The notes under the pieces: model-generated
The model's input: only the letters and a program-made list of their open reading frames with translations
What the model was told of the DNA's origin: nothing
The model's database searches: none
Assembly: GCF_003589595.1 (NCBI RefSeq)
Contig: NW_020653200.1
Span: forward strand, 1,044,010-1,108,009
DNA length: 64,000 nucleotides
From: Hyposmocoma kahamanoa
Lineage: Eukaryota; Arthropoda; Insecta; Lepidoptera; Cosmopterigidae
Direction: 5' to 3'
Part shown: positions 24,060 to 36,330 of the stretch, in pieces
Layout: each line of letters begins with the position of its first letter
How positions within the stretch are numbered: position 1 is the stretch's first letter
Made by a program: the position numbers and the translations under genes

Positions 24060-25250
24060 GAATGAAATAAATCAAATATACGAATGGCCACTTACTATCT
24101 CTGATATAGACCTATGACCTTTATCGTTAAGGTGTAACATTTCTTTAGTTTTCTAATAGCTATGATACTATATTTATTTTCTTATCAAGATTTTTTTTAA
24201 TTCTTAGTAAGGGCAACGATTTGTGATATGTACAAAACTTACCAATGCGTCAATTCTGTCTCGGCGTCTGTGAGCTATGAAGCTGGCATGCACGATGCAC
24301 CCCTTTTTTGCCCATCGTCGAATTTCCATCAACTTCTTGTGCCACATGGCAAAACAAGTCTTATATTGCTTGCTATAGGGTCAAATCATTGTACGTTTCC
24401 ATGTATATGGAAAACTTCTGCAAGTGTGAAAAGCTCTGTACATTTCTGCGGACCTGGTACATGGTATTGCGAAACATTGCGCAATTCTTGACTATGGGGT
24501 GAAACATTTTTTCACACGTAAAAAAAATTGGACGTTAAGTTAAAAAATAGACGCAAAAAATAGATTAAAAAGACGCATGTAACCATATGTGCCCATTCAT
24601 CTTTATTATTACATTAACGATAAATATAGTGTTGTAATTAAGGTCAGTTAAAAAAACATAAGTGTTACTGTCCATCTTATTTAGTACTGAGTGTAAGACG
24701 AACATTTTGTTTACTAATATGAGAAGGAAAAAGGTTAATAATTTAATAATTAAGCACAGATGATTGAATACTTTAATTCCACATTCTGCATATATATTGT
24801 CATATTGCGTTGGCGGATGCAAACGTCGTTTCATTTGTTTTCTATAAACTTTGTTTTCTCGAATTTGACTTTTTGTCACAAGCACCCTTTTAACAAACGG
24901 CGGCAGGGTAGATCGTTCTATATTTTTAATTTGGCATTTTTGAAACAATCCCATATATTTTGGGTATGAAAAGGATACCCCTGTATAAATAAGTCAATAT
25001 TATTTAATTGAAGTATGCAAGTATTGTACGTAAGAATATGAGAGGAGCTTATTTTTATACAAATGCCATCATAGTACACGCATTCTGAACCATGCTGATA
25101 TATAATGGCTTTATTGGTTTTTCCAAACACACAAGTTCCCTACGCTAATCCACAATACCCTTGTAAGCTTTATTTTATTGGCTAAATTGTAATTTGTTTT
25201 TTTGCATATAGTTTGATGGAACATATCTTCAAAATAATATTTACCATTTT
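24060..25250. other. Unassigned region with a 129-codon minus-strand frame
   Basis: The frame at 24954-24565 (minus strand) is the longest non-repeat open frame in the window. It starts basic (FVKRVLVTKSQIREN, KQMKRRLHPP), then has YAECGIKVFNHL and hydrophobic stretches. The GIKVFNHL phrase is faintly like the GLK.FN.LP block near the C-terminus of CR1/Jockey reverse transcriptases, but no other RT block is present. It may be a LINE fossil or chance; no function is assigned. Confidence 0.25.
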
Positions 25251-25332
25251 AGTTATCGCGTAACATACATACAAAAAAAAACATACAGTCGAATTGAGAA
25301 CCTCCTCCTTTTTGAAGTCGGCTAAAAATACA
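25251..25332 (-). repeat. Family G fragment (5-prime end)
   Basis: Reverse copy of the first 80 bp only: GCCGACTTCAAAAAGGAGGAGG through GTATGTATGTTACGCGATAAC on the minus strand. Confidence 0.85.
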
Positions 25333-27550
25333 AAGCACAGTTCCAAGATAAGGACTAGATAAATTATTCTCCGGTTTTAGTAATGAAAGAAATGGACTAA
25401 ATTCTCTATCTAGTAATTCTCTAAGCATTTGGCACTATCTTTGTTCAGTCCTTAAACAGAGGTACGGTAACCATAGTCGGTTAAACTAACGCTTTTTAAA
25501 AGTGTACCAGGCGAACATATTTTAGCAACAGTCGTTATAGTTCTGCCACACGCTAGATTCGGTGTAGTATTCAACTTATCGATCTGTTCAAACATCGTTG
25601 CATTCCCATCGCACCTATGCATTTTCCTATCACACATCTCACTTCGACTTCAAAACCTCCCTTATTCACGCGCACTGATGAATTTACGACATGATTGGAT
25701 GCGAGAACGATCCCCCTGGGGTGATTTATGCATGTGTGCCGTTGCCTAGGTAGCCTAGACTGCACCTCGCCTTTCTCCCCGACTTCAGTACAAACTCTAG
25801 TGCAACATATTAGATATTAGTTATTTTCTATGTGGAGTGGTAGGCAACCTTGGACAGTTATGTCGCCTTGGTGGTTGAACGCAAGATGCGAGTAGAATGT
25901 GCAAAATACACCTACCGCTCGCTTCCATAATAGGGCACTCGTCGATGGCCATTGTACCAAAACATACGTCATTTATGTAATGCAGTAAATAATTAATAAT
26001 TGTTAAAATTGTTACGTTAGTGTTATTATGATCACAATAGAAATTTGCGATTTCTCCAGAAATTGCGACTAATCATGTAATAATAACAAAATATTTATCG
26101 CGCTCCGGTGTTGGTTTGAGAGCTGTCAAACTTTTCGTTTATTAATAATCAACCATTGACCTATGGTAGGTCAATGTAAACATAACTCAAGATCATTATT
26201 AAGTCGTAATCAATCAAATGCAGTGACTTAGTATCTATCAAAATAGGCCGATGATTACTGTCATAACAGGGGTTGCCGACTATATTAATAGAATCTTTGT
26301 CCTGCAAAAACCATGCGAGAACGTGCTGTTGCGAGAATGTGCGAGAGAGTCTTTAAAAGAAGTTTAAAGATATTAACAACATTCTTCCACTATCACCACA
26401 TTTATGAAAATCTTTTATGTTAAATAAATAGTATTTTTTAATGAAAAATTGTGATATTATTTCGACGAAAATTTTACAATAATTAATTCGACGAGTAAAA
26501 TAAACTAGCTATTCTTGACAATCGTCATCACAAAGGCACAAATTCAATGGGGCCATATACAAAAATACACGCTAATGACCCGTTCAACTCTTTCGAGTTG
26601 TCTCGAGTCTCGTTTATAATATTTGAAAGTCATCATTATTAGTCATTATCGTATATATAAACGATAATGACTAATATAGAGTTTAATTAAAGACAATTTC
26701 AAATGTAATTTTAGAATTTTAGTTTAGGAAAGCTTGAGATGTACCACGACATCTAAATGACATTTTGTACTCACTCATTACTGAAGTTGGGGCCGTTTAA
26801 CGAGCGCTATTAGTTAGACTGCATCATAAAACTGAACCGCAAAAAAACATACGCAACGGATTGGAATACCCGCCAGTTCTCGGCTTAAACGTCGCCAGTA
26901 CCAGGACTACATAAGTTTCCGGAGATTGACTAGACATGTTACCCCCAAGCAGCACACACATATCTAAATATATACTATGATATATGATATCTAATATAAT
27001 TTAATTCGATTGAATATTTTAAGAGTTCAAATTCCCTCAAGATATCTCGAAGAAGGTTTGTAGATAATTTAAAGTAAAAGTGGGCACAACTTTATTATTA
27101 GATCACAAGAGTACTTTGAGAAACTATCTGTAGATAGTGTTAAGAGTGATTCTTATCTTTTTTCTGCAGTAACCATTCAAGAATGCTACAAGTCTTGTAG
27201 ATAGTTTTTAGATAATTTATAGTCTATGATAGTTTTCTTAGTAATGCTATTTTAAAACCAAAATACTAAAGCGTTACAAACATAGGACGCAATTCTCTTA
27301 ATACTAATAGATTTCAAGTTTAATGACTTACAAAATATAAACTATCAAAATTGCAACATGGCGAAATTAAATATAATATTTCTGACTTTTTCGCGCAATG
27401 TTTAATCGGTTAAAAAGCGCAAATTGACGTGCGACTTTAAATACATTGTGAAAAGTGATGTAAAACCTGTCATAAAAGTAATGCGCTCGCTAAATTTTAA
27501 ATGTTTATGTATAAAATATAAACTTAATAAAAATACAAACTAAATAATAA
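25333..27550. other. No gene recognised
   Basis: AT-rich. Overlapping short minus-strand frames at 25452-25765 have no motif. A 10-bp-arm palindrome CATTGACCTA/TAGGTCAATG lies at about 26154-26176, and a longer hairpin at 26637 is listed separately. Confidence 0.5.
26637..26676. repeat. 16-bp perfect hairpin
   Basis: TATTAGTCATTATCGT (26637-26652) and its exact complement ACGATAATGACTAATA (26661-26676) flank an 8-nt AT loop. Confidence 0.85.
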
Positions 27551-27561
27551 AAATATAAACT

Positions 27562-27737
27562 CATAGGAAATGAAACTATTTTTCCGGATTTAAATCGCGT
27601 ATATTTGTTTTTTCAAACAAACCGACGTTTCGGGCGCTTTACAGGTCCCATGGTCACGGTTGACAGCGATTTAAATCCGGAAAAATAGTTTCATTTCCTA
27701 TGTGTAACAACGAAAAAAGCGAAAACCTAAGAACTCG
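27562..27737 (+). mobile_element. Family E retroposon-like hairpin element, copy 1
   Basis: Left arm 27562-27598 and right arm 27666-27702 are a perfect 37-bp inverted repeat (core CCGGATTTAAATCGC). Between them is ACCGACGTTTCGGGCGC ... GGTCACGGTTGACA, and after the right arm a tail GTAACAACG ... ACCTAAGAACTCG. The flanks AAATATAAACT (27551-27561) and AAATATGAACT (27738-27748) are an 11-bp duplication with one mismatch. A target duplication of this size and A-rich composition suggests insertion by LINE or Penelope-type target-primed reverse transcription. Second copy at 62531. Confidence 0.75.
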
Positions 27738-28122
27738 AAATATGAACTTAATTAAATATTTATAGAAAGCTTAAATATACAAAATAACTCACAAAACAAA
27801 CCATTTCCAAGAAGTTCTAGGCTTCTTCAAGCTAATTTCAACTTAGATTTACTTTTTAAAAAGAAAAGAAATTTTTCTTGGCTACTTCTTTAAAAATAAA
27901 AATGGCGATAAGAATTTAAAGCTTTTTTCAAAACACAGTTGGGAGCATTTTGTCTGTAGCTTCATCTATAGAAAAACTTTAGAATACGAAAAGATTATTT
28001 TTACTTGCTTTAGTGTAGTTGAACTTGTCGAAGAATATTCCTCCTATGAGATTTTTATGATTGTCTACAAAACGCGATGTTTCTAAGCGATTTTTTCTTT
28101 TGACAGTATTAATAATGTAATA

Positions 28123-28747
28123 ATGGATTCCACAGAATTTATGTCCAAACAATATGATGAGTTATTAAGAGGATTCCAAAAACTCGAAACCGAAAATAAA
28201 AACTACAAAAAACAAATTTACATCTTGGAAACCAAACTGGAAATGCTTGAGAAAAACTCGCGCAGTTCAACCGTTGAGATACGTAATATTCCCAAACAAG
28301 AACAAGAAAATAAACAGACCCTGTCAAGGGTGATCACAGAAATTGGCAACGTGTTAAGTATCAAACCTCCCATCCAATACGCGGATTTTCGAGATGTGTA
28401 TAGAAAGGAAACTAATACAATTGTCGTCGAATTTACGAGCAAACTACGGAAGGAAGAGTACCTACTAAAAACAAGAGAATTTAATCAAACAAAAAGACAG
28501 GCTAAGGAATTGTAACTAAATACACAGCATATAAAAGTCCCTGGACCTCCTAAAACCATATACATATATATCGGAATCTCTTACTAACAAAGCTGGGAGA
28601 ATGTATTATCTCGGGAGGGAGTTGGTAAAAAGTAAGAAGATAGCGGCATGCTGGACGATGTATGGTAAAGTATACATTAAGAAGGAAGAAGGACAGACAC
28701 CAATTCGTATCAAGGAAGAAGAAGATCTACATAACTTTTCTAAGTGA
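28123..28747 (+). pseudogene. LINE ORF1 (coiled coil plus FP-type C-terminal domain), broken
   Basis: Encodes an RNA-binding ORF1-type protein of a CR1-like LINE, which packages element RNA. Residues 1-45 or so form a charged coiled coil (YDELLRGFQKLETENKNYKK, LETKLEMLEKNSR). SSTVEIRNIPK and the following 80 residues resemble the Baculo_FP-like/RRM-like region often annotated in insect LINE ORF1s. The frame ends at a TAA at 28513; resemblance continues in the same and then a shifted frame (KVPGPPKTIYI, then LTNKAGRMYYLGRELV, KKIAACWTMYGKVYIKK) to a stop at 28747. A zinc-finger (PHD) N-terminus, usual in this group, is missing, so the start at ATG 28123 may be internal. A 620-bp A/C-rich spacer leads to the endonuclease at 29370. 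Confidence 0.8.
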
Positions 28748-29369
28748 CTAGTTTCAGTTTCATATATATCTTCTGTAAGAAAAATGTATAACTCGTCATA
28801 TAATTATTTCTATTTACAACCTGCTCTAATATGCATCTGTAGTTTAAATAATAGACAATTAAACATTAAAATAAAAAATTATTTATACACAGAAATACGC
28901 CACATAAATAATAAAAAACAAATTTTTTACACACACACAACCACACCAAACTCAAAATGAAATTCATCACATAAAATTAGAAATACTAACTACACTGCAA
29001 CAAACTATCCACGTAACATAAATAACACAGTTTACTACATCGTTCATTGTGAAATAATTAAATACCACTGCATATATACAATTATACCGCATATCACTCA
29101 CAAAAATAACCACCATACAATGTTTTTATCCATGCAATGCCGAACGCGATTCATTTTCTTTGTATATAACTGTGTTAGTCAATTTATAAATAACATTTAT
29201 AAACTTTTAGATATGTACAAACAGCTACGGGCCATTACAATATTATTAAATAAAATTCGATAGTACCACTAATTTAATGCAATGAATAGACAATTTCAGC
29301 ATTGCGGCAACAATAACTTGTGCCCCAGAAGAGTGTGCCCAGTATATAAACAATCCTTCTACCTATATT
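28748..29369 (+). other. LINE ORF1-ORF2 spacer
   Basis: A- and C-rich sequence (ACACACACAACCACACC at about 28930) without open frames, lying between ORF1 and the endonuclease of what appears to be one element. Confidence 0.55.
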
Positions 29370-30010
29370 AGACTATTGCAACAAAATATACGCAGTATAA
29401 ACTTTAACTTCGTAAATTTTAGTGTCTTATTGGCCAGGTTTGACTTCTTGTGTGACATATTTGTTTTAACAGAGTGCTGGTTATCTTGTGTAAGCAATCT
29501 ACCCACATTAGATGGAGATATAACGTATACCAAACTAACATTACTCATAATCAGAATGATGAGCTTGTAGTGTATATAGGAAACCACTTGGTTTGCGAAG
29601 TACAAGAGCCTGTTTTTATGGATGCTAACTGCCTAACCATAAATATAGACGTAAATTCGATTGTGGTCGTGATTTATAGACACCCCAGCTTCTGTAACTT
29701 AGATAATTTTCTGCATTCATTGCACGATTTGCTGTCTACTTTTTCAAGTTATAAAAATGTTTTATTGGTGGGAGATATTAATATTAACCTGCTCGGTGAC
29801 AGTCCAGTAATATCTACGTACCTAGATACAATATCATATCATGGCCTCTTACCAGGTAGTTATACACCTATACGACTAAACAACTGCCTAGATCATGTAA
29901 TATTACGAACAAAGCAACCGGATTGTATCTTCACAAGTTCACACTAGGTACCTCCATCACGGATCACCAGGCTGTTTTATGTTTTCTAGGCAATTTTGAC
30001 TTGAGTGAAA
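29370..30010 (+). pseudogene. LINE APE-type endonuclease, ORF2 N-terminus
   Basis: N-terminal endonuclease domain that nicks target DNA for LINE insertion. Motifs in order: QQNIRSINFNFVNF (29373), VLTECWL (29465), a frame change near 29540, NQNDELVVYIGNHL, VVVIYRHPSF (29665), VLLVGDININLLGD (29757), LDHVIL (29888) and, after another frame change near 29940, SITDHQAVLCFLG (about 29950). The catalytic Glu (TEC), Asp/Asn (GDIN) and the final DH pair are visible. The reverse transcriptase that should follow is absent, so the element is truncated at about 30.2 kb. It does not complement the truncated LINE at 12.8 kb: the sequences come from separate loci and probably separate families. Confidence 0.9.
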
Positions 30011-30828
30011 TAAGTCTGTAAGAACAACTTCTTTTTTCTAAAACCATTTATAGAGAACTATTATCTAAATCTATACCATATTAAGACTGTTTATAGATAT
30101 AACAATTTTAAGGCGTTTAAAGTGTGCTCCTTGGGAGTAAACCATGCCTGTAAAAATAACATCAGTATTTTATTATTACAGTAAATTAATATTATTTAAA
30201 GCTTGCCACGGCCTCTATACCACATCAAAAACAATCTATTTTACCTAAACTCATTGATCTATCGACATTTGACCATGATGCCGTGTAATGTGCCAAAGCT
30301 CAATTTTTCTAAATGTTTGAACTTTGGCGCCGGCACGATACGTAGCTACGTACGTCACAGTAAACTTTTGTAACCAGACATGCGCAGTCTGCAACTCGTA
30401 GGCTACCCAAGTCGCCTAGATGATGTATTGATTAACTTGCCCTTTGAAATAATAACAAAATACTTTAAGATTATGTACATAAAATCAGAATATTATTTTT
30501 ATTCTGTAAATTTCTTTTACAACACTTAGTTGTTGAATTTTAAAAACAGAAGGAAGTTCTTTATTAAAACGAAACTAGAGATTATTTGCTGTCTCTGTTC
30601 TTACATACTTCTCTGTCTACGCAAAGCTTTTGAGGAATCAAGAGAACTCCTATCGCGTCATGTAGTCTTGGTATTTCATTTTCGTTACATCGAACCACGT
30701 CAATACTGCAGTAACCACACTGCAGTGACCCACTGTTTTGAAAACATCTACATTCTATGATAATTTAAGAAAGAAGTTTTCATAAAATATTAAGTATCTA
30801 TTTATTTTCTAATTTCATTTTTCTATTT
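30011..30828. other. No gene recognised
   Basis: The first 150 bases may be residual LINE linker. GCCGGCACGATACGTAGCTACGTACGTCAC near 30330 is rich in small palindromes. A 76-codon frame (30530-30760) has no recognised motif. Confidence 0.45.
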
Positions 30829-31284
30829 TTAGCCGACTTCAAAAAAAAAGAAGAGGTTTTCAATTCGACTGTTTTTTTTTGTACGTATGTTACGGAATAA
30901 CTCCGGTATTTGTGCACCGATTTTCATGATTGTTTTTTACCTGAGGGTACCTCCATAGTGGTCCCATTTAATTTTGAAGAAAATCATCCACCTCTTAGAG
31001 TGGCTCTTCACGCATGAAGATGCATTTTTATAAATAGAGCCTAAATTTTATTATAAAGAGCAATCATTACATTAATGGCAGGTTTTGCTATTTTCTAATT
31101 CAAAGCGCTTTTCTCTCTCAATATACTTTGAGTAGTACTGATATTTATTATCTCCTGTGTCAAGTTCCGTATCGTGGCGAACTAGGGGATGAATCCGGGC
31201 TTGCACACTTTCCGGTAACCGATTTCAAAAAACTTGGCAATTACTTATGAGGTCGGTTTTTTTAGTACTTTGTACTGAGATTAT
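30829..31284 (+). repeat. Family G repeat, single-unit copy
   Basis: AGCCGACTTCAAAAAAAAAG to GAGGTCGGTTTTTTTAGTAC and TGTACTGAGATTAT. The complement of the opening CCGACTTC (GAAGTCGG) nearly recurs at the end as GAGGTCGG, so the family has short imperfect inverted ends. Confidence 0.85.
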
Positions 31285-31924
31285 TTCTGCACATTTTTTT
31301 GAGGTTCTTTAGGTAAGAGGAAGGAAAAAAACGTAATGCCGAACGCAATAAATGCGCGGAACACAACATAGTAATTATCGTGGCTATTAATTATATTATT
31401 AGGTTCTATTAAGTAAATTTATCTATAGTTTTCTGAAAGCATTATGTGATGAATGATTATTATTGTTAATTAGTTCCATTCGTTAAGTACAGTTTTATAG
31501 GTTCATCTGATATATTTTTAAGTTTAGTGTAATTTATATAGATGGGCTAATTTAGACAGGTTAAAGCACACTCAGACAGCAGGCGGTTAATGTCTTCCAA
31601 CACTTTTTATAAACATTTTTTGAATTATGATGACTAAATTTAATTGATAGTTTTAAGATGTTTTTTACTAGAATGATAATAATGCTCAAAGGAATTAATG
31701 GTACGCGTTTTTAATTGATGGCTTGTCGACTGACTGGATACAGAGCAATTCTGAAATAGAATTCTCTGATAAGTATTGAAATTGGAGACTGGTATACATA
31801 AAAGGGATTTTTACCTATTACAAAACTTTGTGTTACAAAAGTGACTTAAATACAAATAAATTCAATTTTCGTTGTAATATATTTCACTCGGCTCCAATTT
31901 TTGCGAATTCTATGAGCTATTTAC
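31285..31924. other. No gene recognised
   Basis: AT-rich, no motif seen. Confidence 0.5.
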
Positions 31925-31986
31925 ATACCGGGAATCGAACAAGGAGTTTTCTGGATGAGGCTATTCACTACACCACACAGGATCTT
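31925..31986 (-). repeat. tRNA-like SINE head fragment
   Basis: Minus strand: A-box-like TGGTGTAGTGAATAG and B box TTGTTCGATTCCC, about 35 bp apart, followed by a GGTATG end. It resembles a tRNA-derived SINE head; no body was identified. Confidence 0.5.
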
Positions 31987-32761
31987 AAGTTAAGCATCGT
32001 AAGAGCTGTATTAACTTGATTTTGACAACGTTTCTTCATTTTAGTTTCGATACTTATATGGACTTGTATTACGCATCGTTTGATAGAAATTATTAACTGC
32101 ATGCTCTGAATATTATAAGTATTATCTTTCATTACTGTACGTAAGATCATTAAGGGACGTTGTTAAAAATTATGACTCACTTAATCACGGTTACAGTCTA
32201 CAGACTCGAAATTTATTGAAATTACTGTCACGCGGAAATTATGCAGCTTTTACATGATATCACATAGGACAAAAAATTCTATGAAAACCTAGATCATAGC
32301 AATGCGTGCTCTTAACTATATAGGCTTAACAGAAAAAAAATCCTGGCCCCTGTTGCAAAACTCCGACTGATCAATATTTCGCGATAAATGTACGTGGACT
32401 GCATAACCGACACGTGTTCGCTCGGTTCACTGTTTATAGATAGATATAGCGGACAAGATAGAAACGGCATTGGATGGAAATTGTGTACATCGTTTTATAT
32501 GTATCTAACCTTAAACCCCACCCCAGGTATAATAGAAAATGTGTGTATGTTCAGATGCACCATGACTGTTTGATGTTAGTTTTTTAAACTTTTGTTAAGT
32601 TAAAATTGGAGCCCAATGTGGGGCCAACATAAACGAGCTGTGCGCCATGACGTTGACGACGTATTTCGAATAACGAAATTCAGCCTATAAGTACGTCATG
32701 AGAGTAGATCTGTGCGCTGTGATTTCTATTTTGATCAATTTTAGGTACGTAACAACAACGA
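31987..32761. other. No gene recognised
   Basis: AT-rich with scattered short frames only. Confidence 0.5.
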
Positions 32762-32974
32762 ATTATAATAATAACGCACATACTCAACATAGCCTACTAG
32801 GGAAAACACTGTGTCGCGGGTGCCATGGACACACACATACACAACCACAAAATTACACCCAAATTGACGAGAAAAATAAATGTAGGCCATACAAATATTT
32901 CTCCGGGCCCGGGAATCGACCCTGTGATTTCTTCGTGGCAGTCCGGCAAGGTAACCGTTCAGCCACGGAGGCAG
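32762..32974 (-). mobile_element. tRNA-headed SINE
   Basis: Reverse, nearly full-length copy of the SINE at 9059. The head on the minus strand is GCCTCCGTGGCTGAACGG, with a mutated B box GGGTCGATTCCC. The tail is TTATTATTATAATT. Confidence 0.87.
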
Positions 32975-34149
32975 TTAGTATTCTTTTTAAAGCTCAAACA
33001 GTCTACAGTATGACATTACTTAACAATAAAGCATTCAGCTACTTCTTGGACCGTATTATTTTCCGTGTTCTAAACCAGAAGAAGACCAAGCGGCTTAACT
33101 TATATTCCTATTTACTCCTTATTATAGTTAGCAAACTTCTATCAGTATAAACGGCTTATTACATATGTACCTAATTATAAAACCTTAGTTTTACCGTTTT
33201 CAGCGGTATTCATTCAACAATTTCTAATCTTATGACATTATTAAATAAAGTTTGTAGACCATTAATATATCAAATCTATTATACTACAAACTGTAGTGTA
33301 ATAAAACTGCGTATTACCGAATCCATTCAATAAATTCTGGGGTTTTGATGGTGTTCTAAATAATATAGAATGGCGTTTACATTTTTGGGGAAAAGTAACT
33401 GTTGGCGATAGACAGTTTGTTTTTTGTATTTTTGACTTAAATTTTTTATTCATTGTTTTATTGTTCGTTGTGAAGTGCTCACGTGTTTTCAAGATTACAA
33501 AATAATCTTCGCCAAAAATAAGCATATTCCCTCCGCTGCTGCCTGCTGCCTATTCCTCTCGCTCTCCTACTTTCGTTTTTAGTAACTTTAATTAAGTGCA
33601 GCTTGAAAGGAATTATTCGGATTACCAGTGACTTTCGTTGTATGTTACAATACAATAAAAACACACTTTACTGTACACTAGAACAAACACAAAAATGAAA
33701 AAGCTAAAAAAGTTAGATTAAAGACCTACTATGCGTGAGACACGAATGCGTGATCATTTATTGAGTAGTGTTTGTGAAATCGGTAAGTCTATTTTAAGTT
33801 GCAAGGGCGATCCAAACTATGTTTGAAAGCTAGACTAAAGTTATGAATATGCACGAATTTTCGATGCTATCTGCCATTTTTTTGGTTTAAGTCTGCATTA
33901 TGTATCTATGGTATTGATAGGTATTACAGTACCGGCCTTAGAGGATGGACCATAGTCTAAGGTACCGGCACGCCATGATGGTCGTTTTGGCAGATTACAA
34001 TAATGGGGTCAAATCTCAATTCATTATCGAAAAAAATTATAATCAAATGCGAGTCGCATCTATAAGTTCTTAGATTTATAACTAGTATTGCAAGGGGTAG
34101 CTGGTTAAAAAGTTTTAATAAAACGAAAATAAAAATGTTTACTTAATAT
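32975..34149. other. No gene recognised
   Basis: AT-rich. A short imperfect inverted repeat GTACCGGCCTTAG/CTAAGGTACCGGC lies near 33931-33970, too small to classify. Confidence 0.5.
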
Positions 34150-34176
34150 ACCGTCAAGTAAGTCAATGACCGTCAA
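34150..34176 (+). mobile_element. MITE-1 micro-remnant (11 bp between 8-bp duplications)
   Basis: ACCGTCAA (34150-34157) and ACCGTCAA (34169-34176) are perfect 8-bp direct repeats. Between them lies only GTAAGTCAATG, the last 11 bp of MITE-1. This is what a MITE-1 insertion would leave after loss of everything but its right tip. Confidence 0.75.
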
Positions 34177-34499
34177 TTCGAAACTGCTTTGTTTTGCATT
34201 AAGCTGACCTGAGTTTGCCGGAGGCATGACGGAGGTAAAAGTTGTACTGGACAGCGATCCTATTAGTGACGATCGTATTACATTTCACTTTTAAAAATTT
34301 CGAATTTCGATAAACAAAATGCCGAGTTATGTCCTAAAATTATACATCCATGAATTTTACTGTACGTCACTATTGACAACAATGTGCAGCAATTAGCTCC
34401 TTCAACGTTGTTATGAATTAATACGAAACTTGAGCGCACAAACGTCAAAATGGCCATCAAAGTGTGATCGTAGCGTGCCGGTACTTTAATGTGTAGCAA

Positions 34500-34650
34500 G
34501 TTCAAGTCTTGTGTTTTCTGAAAACCTGGTATCATAACCGACATTGTCCACTTATAGTCTATCGTGGCATTAATAGGGTATTAATTATTATTCATGTATT
34601 GCAAGTTTAACTCACTTGTGTTTTCTGAAAACCTGGTATCACAAACGACA
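34500..34650 (+). repeat. Short direct repeat pair
   Basis: CTTGTGTTTTCTGAAAACCT with GGTATCA and an ACGAC-like end occurs at about 34508-34542 and 34615-34650, a period of about 107 bp. The unit contains the palindrome TTTTCTGAAAA. Confidence 0.75.
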
Positions 34651-35799
34651 AATTTTTCACATATCCCCACTGAACAGTTATTGGTAGTAAGTATAACTGT
34701 CAATATATACACTTTCGGTCGAACGTCACTGGTAACTATAGTTAGCAGTAAATTATAATTTACCCGATTGGTGAACTGTTTTACAAATAACTTTGGTGTT
34801 ACCACACGTATTACACCAAATTTTTGCCAGTTTTTCACTGTTAAATACTCGATATCCTAGTATAAAGAAAAAAATATTCATGGTGCGTCCCTATGACAGA
34901 AAACTATGTCAATTTTCTTCCTCGCGACTTATAGTTTTTTCACGCCATTTTCGCAAATTTCCGCGATTTTCGTCGCTATCCGCGACTTTTATTAATTTAT
35001 TTTAAAGATAATTACACTTTATTTTCATGTGATTCTAGTGTTAATCGATAGGTATTAAAATGCTTGTCATCTTTATATATGTTTTTTTCTTAATAAAGTG
35101 AATATACAGAGTGGTTAGAAGTTAAAGCGTAAAATACTATGAAAATTTCTCAGAAGTGTTCAGTGTACTCAGAAATTAACAAATAAAGTCGTCGTATTAC
35201 AATCATAACTGTAGTCTATACAAAAGCTACTTAAGTGCTCTTATCGCCCATATTCTTTTTACGGTAGCTTATTAGGTTCTTGAGTTTCAAGTCTATAGTA
35301 GACGTGTCTTATCAACAATAAATTATAAAAAACGTACCATCTGATTAGAAAATTGTCAGGTATGAAATGTCACATGTATTTATTTATTAAACTCACTTTT
35401 TAATTTCACTTCTTTCACTGTCACTTTTTAATTATTCTGAGGTAGGATTTAAATCTTGTATTTTCTCCTAGTATCATACCTAACATTTTTCACGTCGTCA
35501 ACTGCACGTGATATGTTTGTTAACACAGTTACGTTAAGATTTTCTCACCGTTGTCCTGAAAATTCACTTCATAGCTTACTTGTGTAGCCTAGCAACTATG
35601 TGATTGTTACTATAGAAAAATAGTGAGACAGAAACGAGATTTAAATATGGTGAGTTTGTAACAAAAGATAGGAAAGCAGAAATTACGGATATGATCGTAG
35701 AGGATTTGGGTGGGAATTCGGCATGCGGGAAAATTTTTGATACACTGTTTTGATAGATCAAATAGTTTAAATAGCGGTCTCACAAAAAAATATACTGTG
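34651..35799. other. No gene recognised
   Basis: AT-rich; several short frames (34581-34838, 34793-35005) without protein-like content. Confidence 0.5.
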
Positions 35800-36330
35800 A
35801 AGGTGGAGAACTAGAAGGTAGGGTGGAAAGGAACTGAGAGTAGATGGAAACACGGAGTTGGTGGCCTCTGCCCTCGACCCTTGGTGACTGAGGTCAGAGG
35901 TGCAAAACCGAAGAGCAGCGAGCTTGTAAGCTGGATAGCGGCTGTAGAGCAGAACCAGAGGGCAGCGAAGAATGATGTCGACACGGCGGTGGTAGTGCAG
36001 CAGTGGATTATATCACTTTGTACTCGGAGGTGGAGTTCTAACTTCATCTTGAGCGTCGGCTTCAGTTACTTTGCCGCTCCAAGCTAACTTGGTGAAGGTG
36101 AGGAACACAGTCCAGGTAGGAGGAGGAGGAGCGTAAACGTGAAGACCAGGTTTAGCGTGGGGGAAACGAAGCGCGTAAGCGCAGTAGGAGTAAGGCCAGG
36201 GGTAGGGCTTCGAAAAGGAAAGACTTCGTATATTTACTAGATCTTGAAGACCAGATGCTTCCAAGGTCGGTACACGAACGACGAGCGTTTGGTAGAGCGA
36301 GAGAGAGCATCGAAATTTCAAATAGCCAAT
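35800..36330. other. GC- and purine-rich island, unassigned
   Basis: Composition shifts to purine-rich, GC-richer sequence (GGTAGGAGGAGGAGGAGCG at 36114; GCGAGAGAGAGCATCG at 36298). Overlapping open frames exist on both strands (35881-36087 plus; 36321-36013 and 36047-35811 minus) but none shows a recognised domain. It could be a decayed retrotransposon gag or untranslated region, since the rest of the window is AT-rich, but nothing proves it. Confidence 0.35.

Noticed and set aside
24565..24954. 129-codon minus-strand frame as a gene
   Set aside because: Only one weak phrase resembles a LINE C-terminus; no start context, domain or homologous neighbour, so it is kept as a remark only.
26154..26176. 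CATTGACCTA...TAGGTCAATG as another MITE-1 remnant
   Set aside because: The arms differ from the MITE-1 tip (CCTA instead of CTTAC) and the flanking 8 bp do not match.
12796..30010. The LINE pieces at 12.8-15.1 kb and 28.1-30.0 kb as halves of one element
   Set aside because: They lie 13 kb apart with other elements between, each is independently decayed, and the endonuclease-end sequences do not look like one family.
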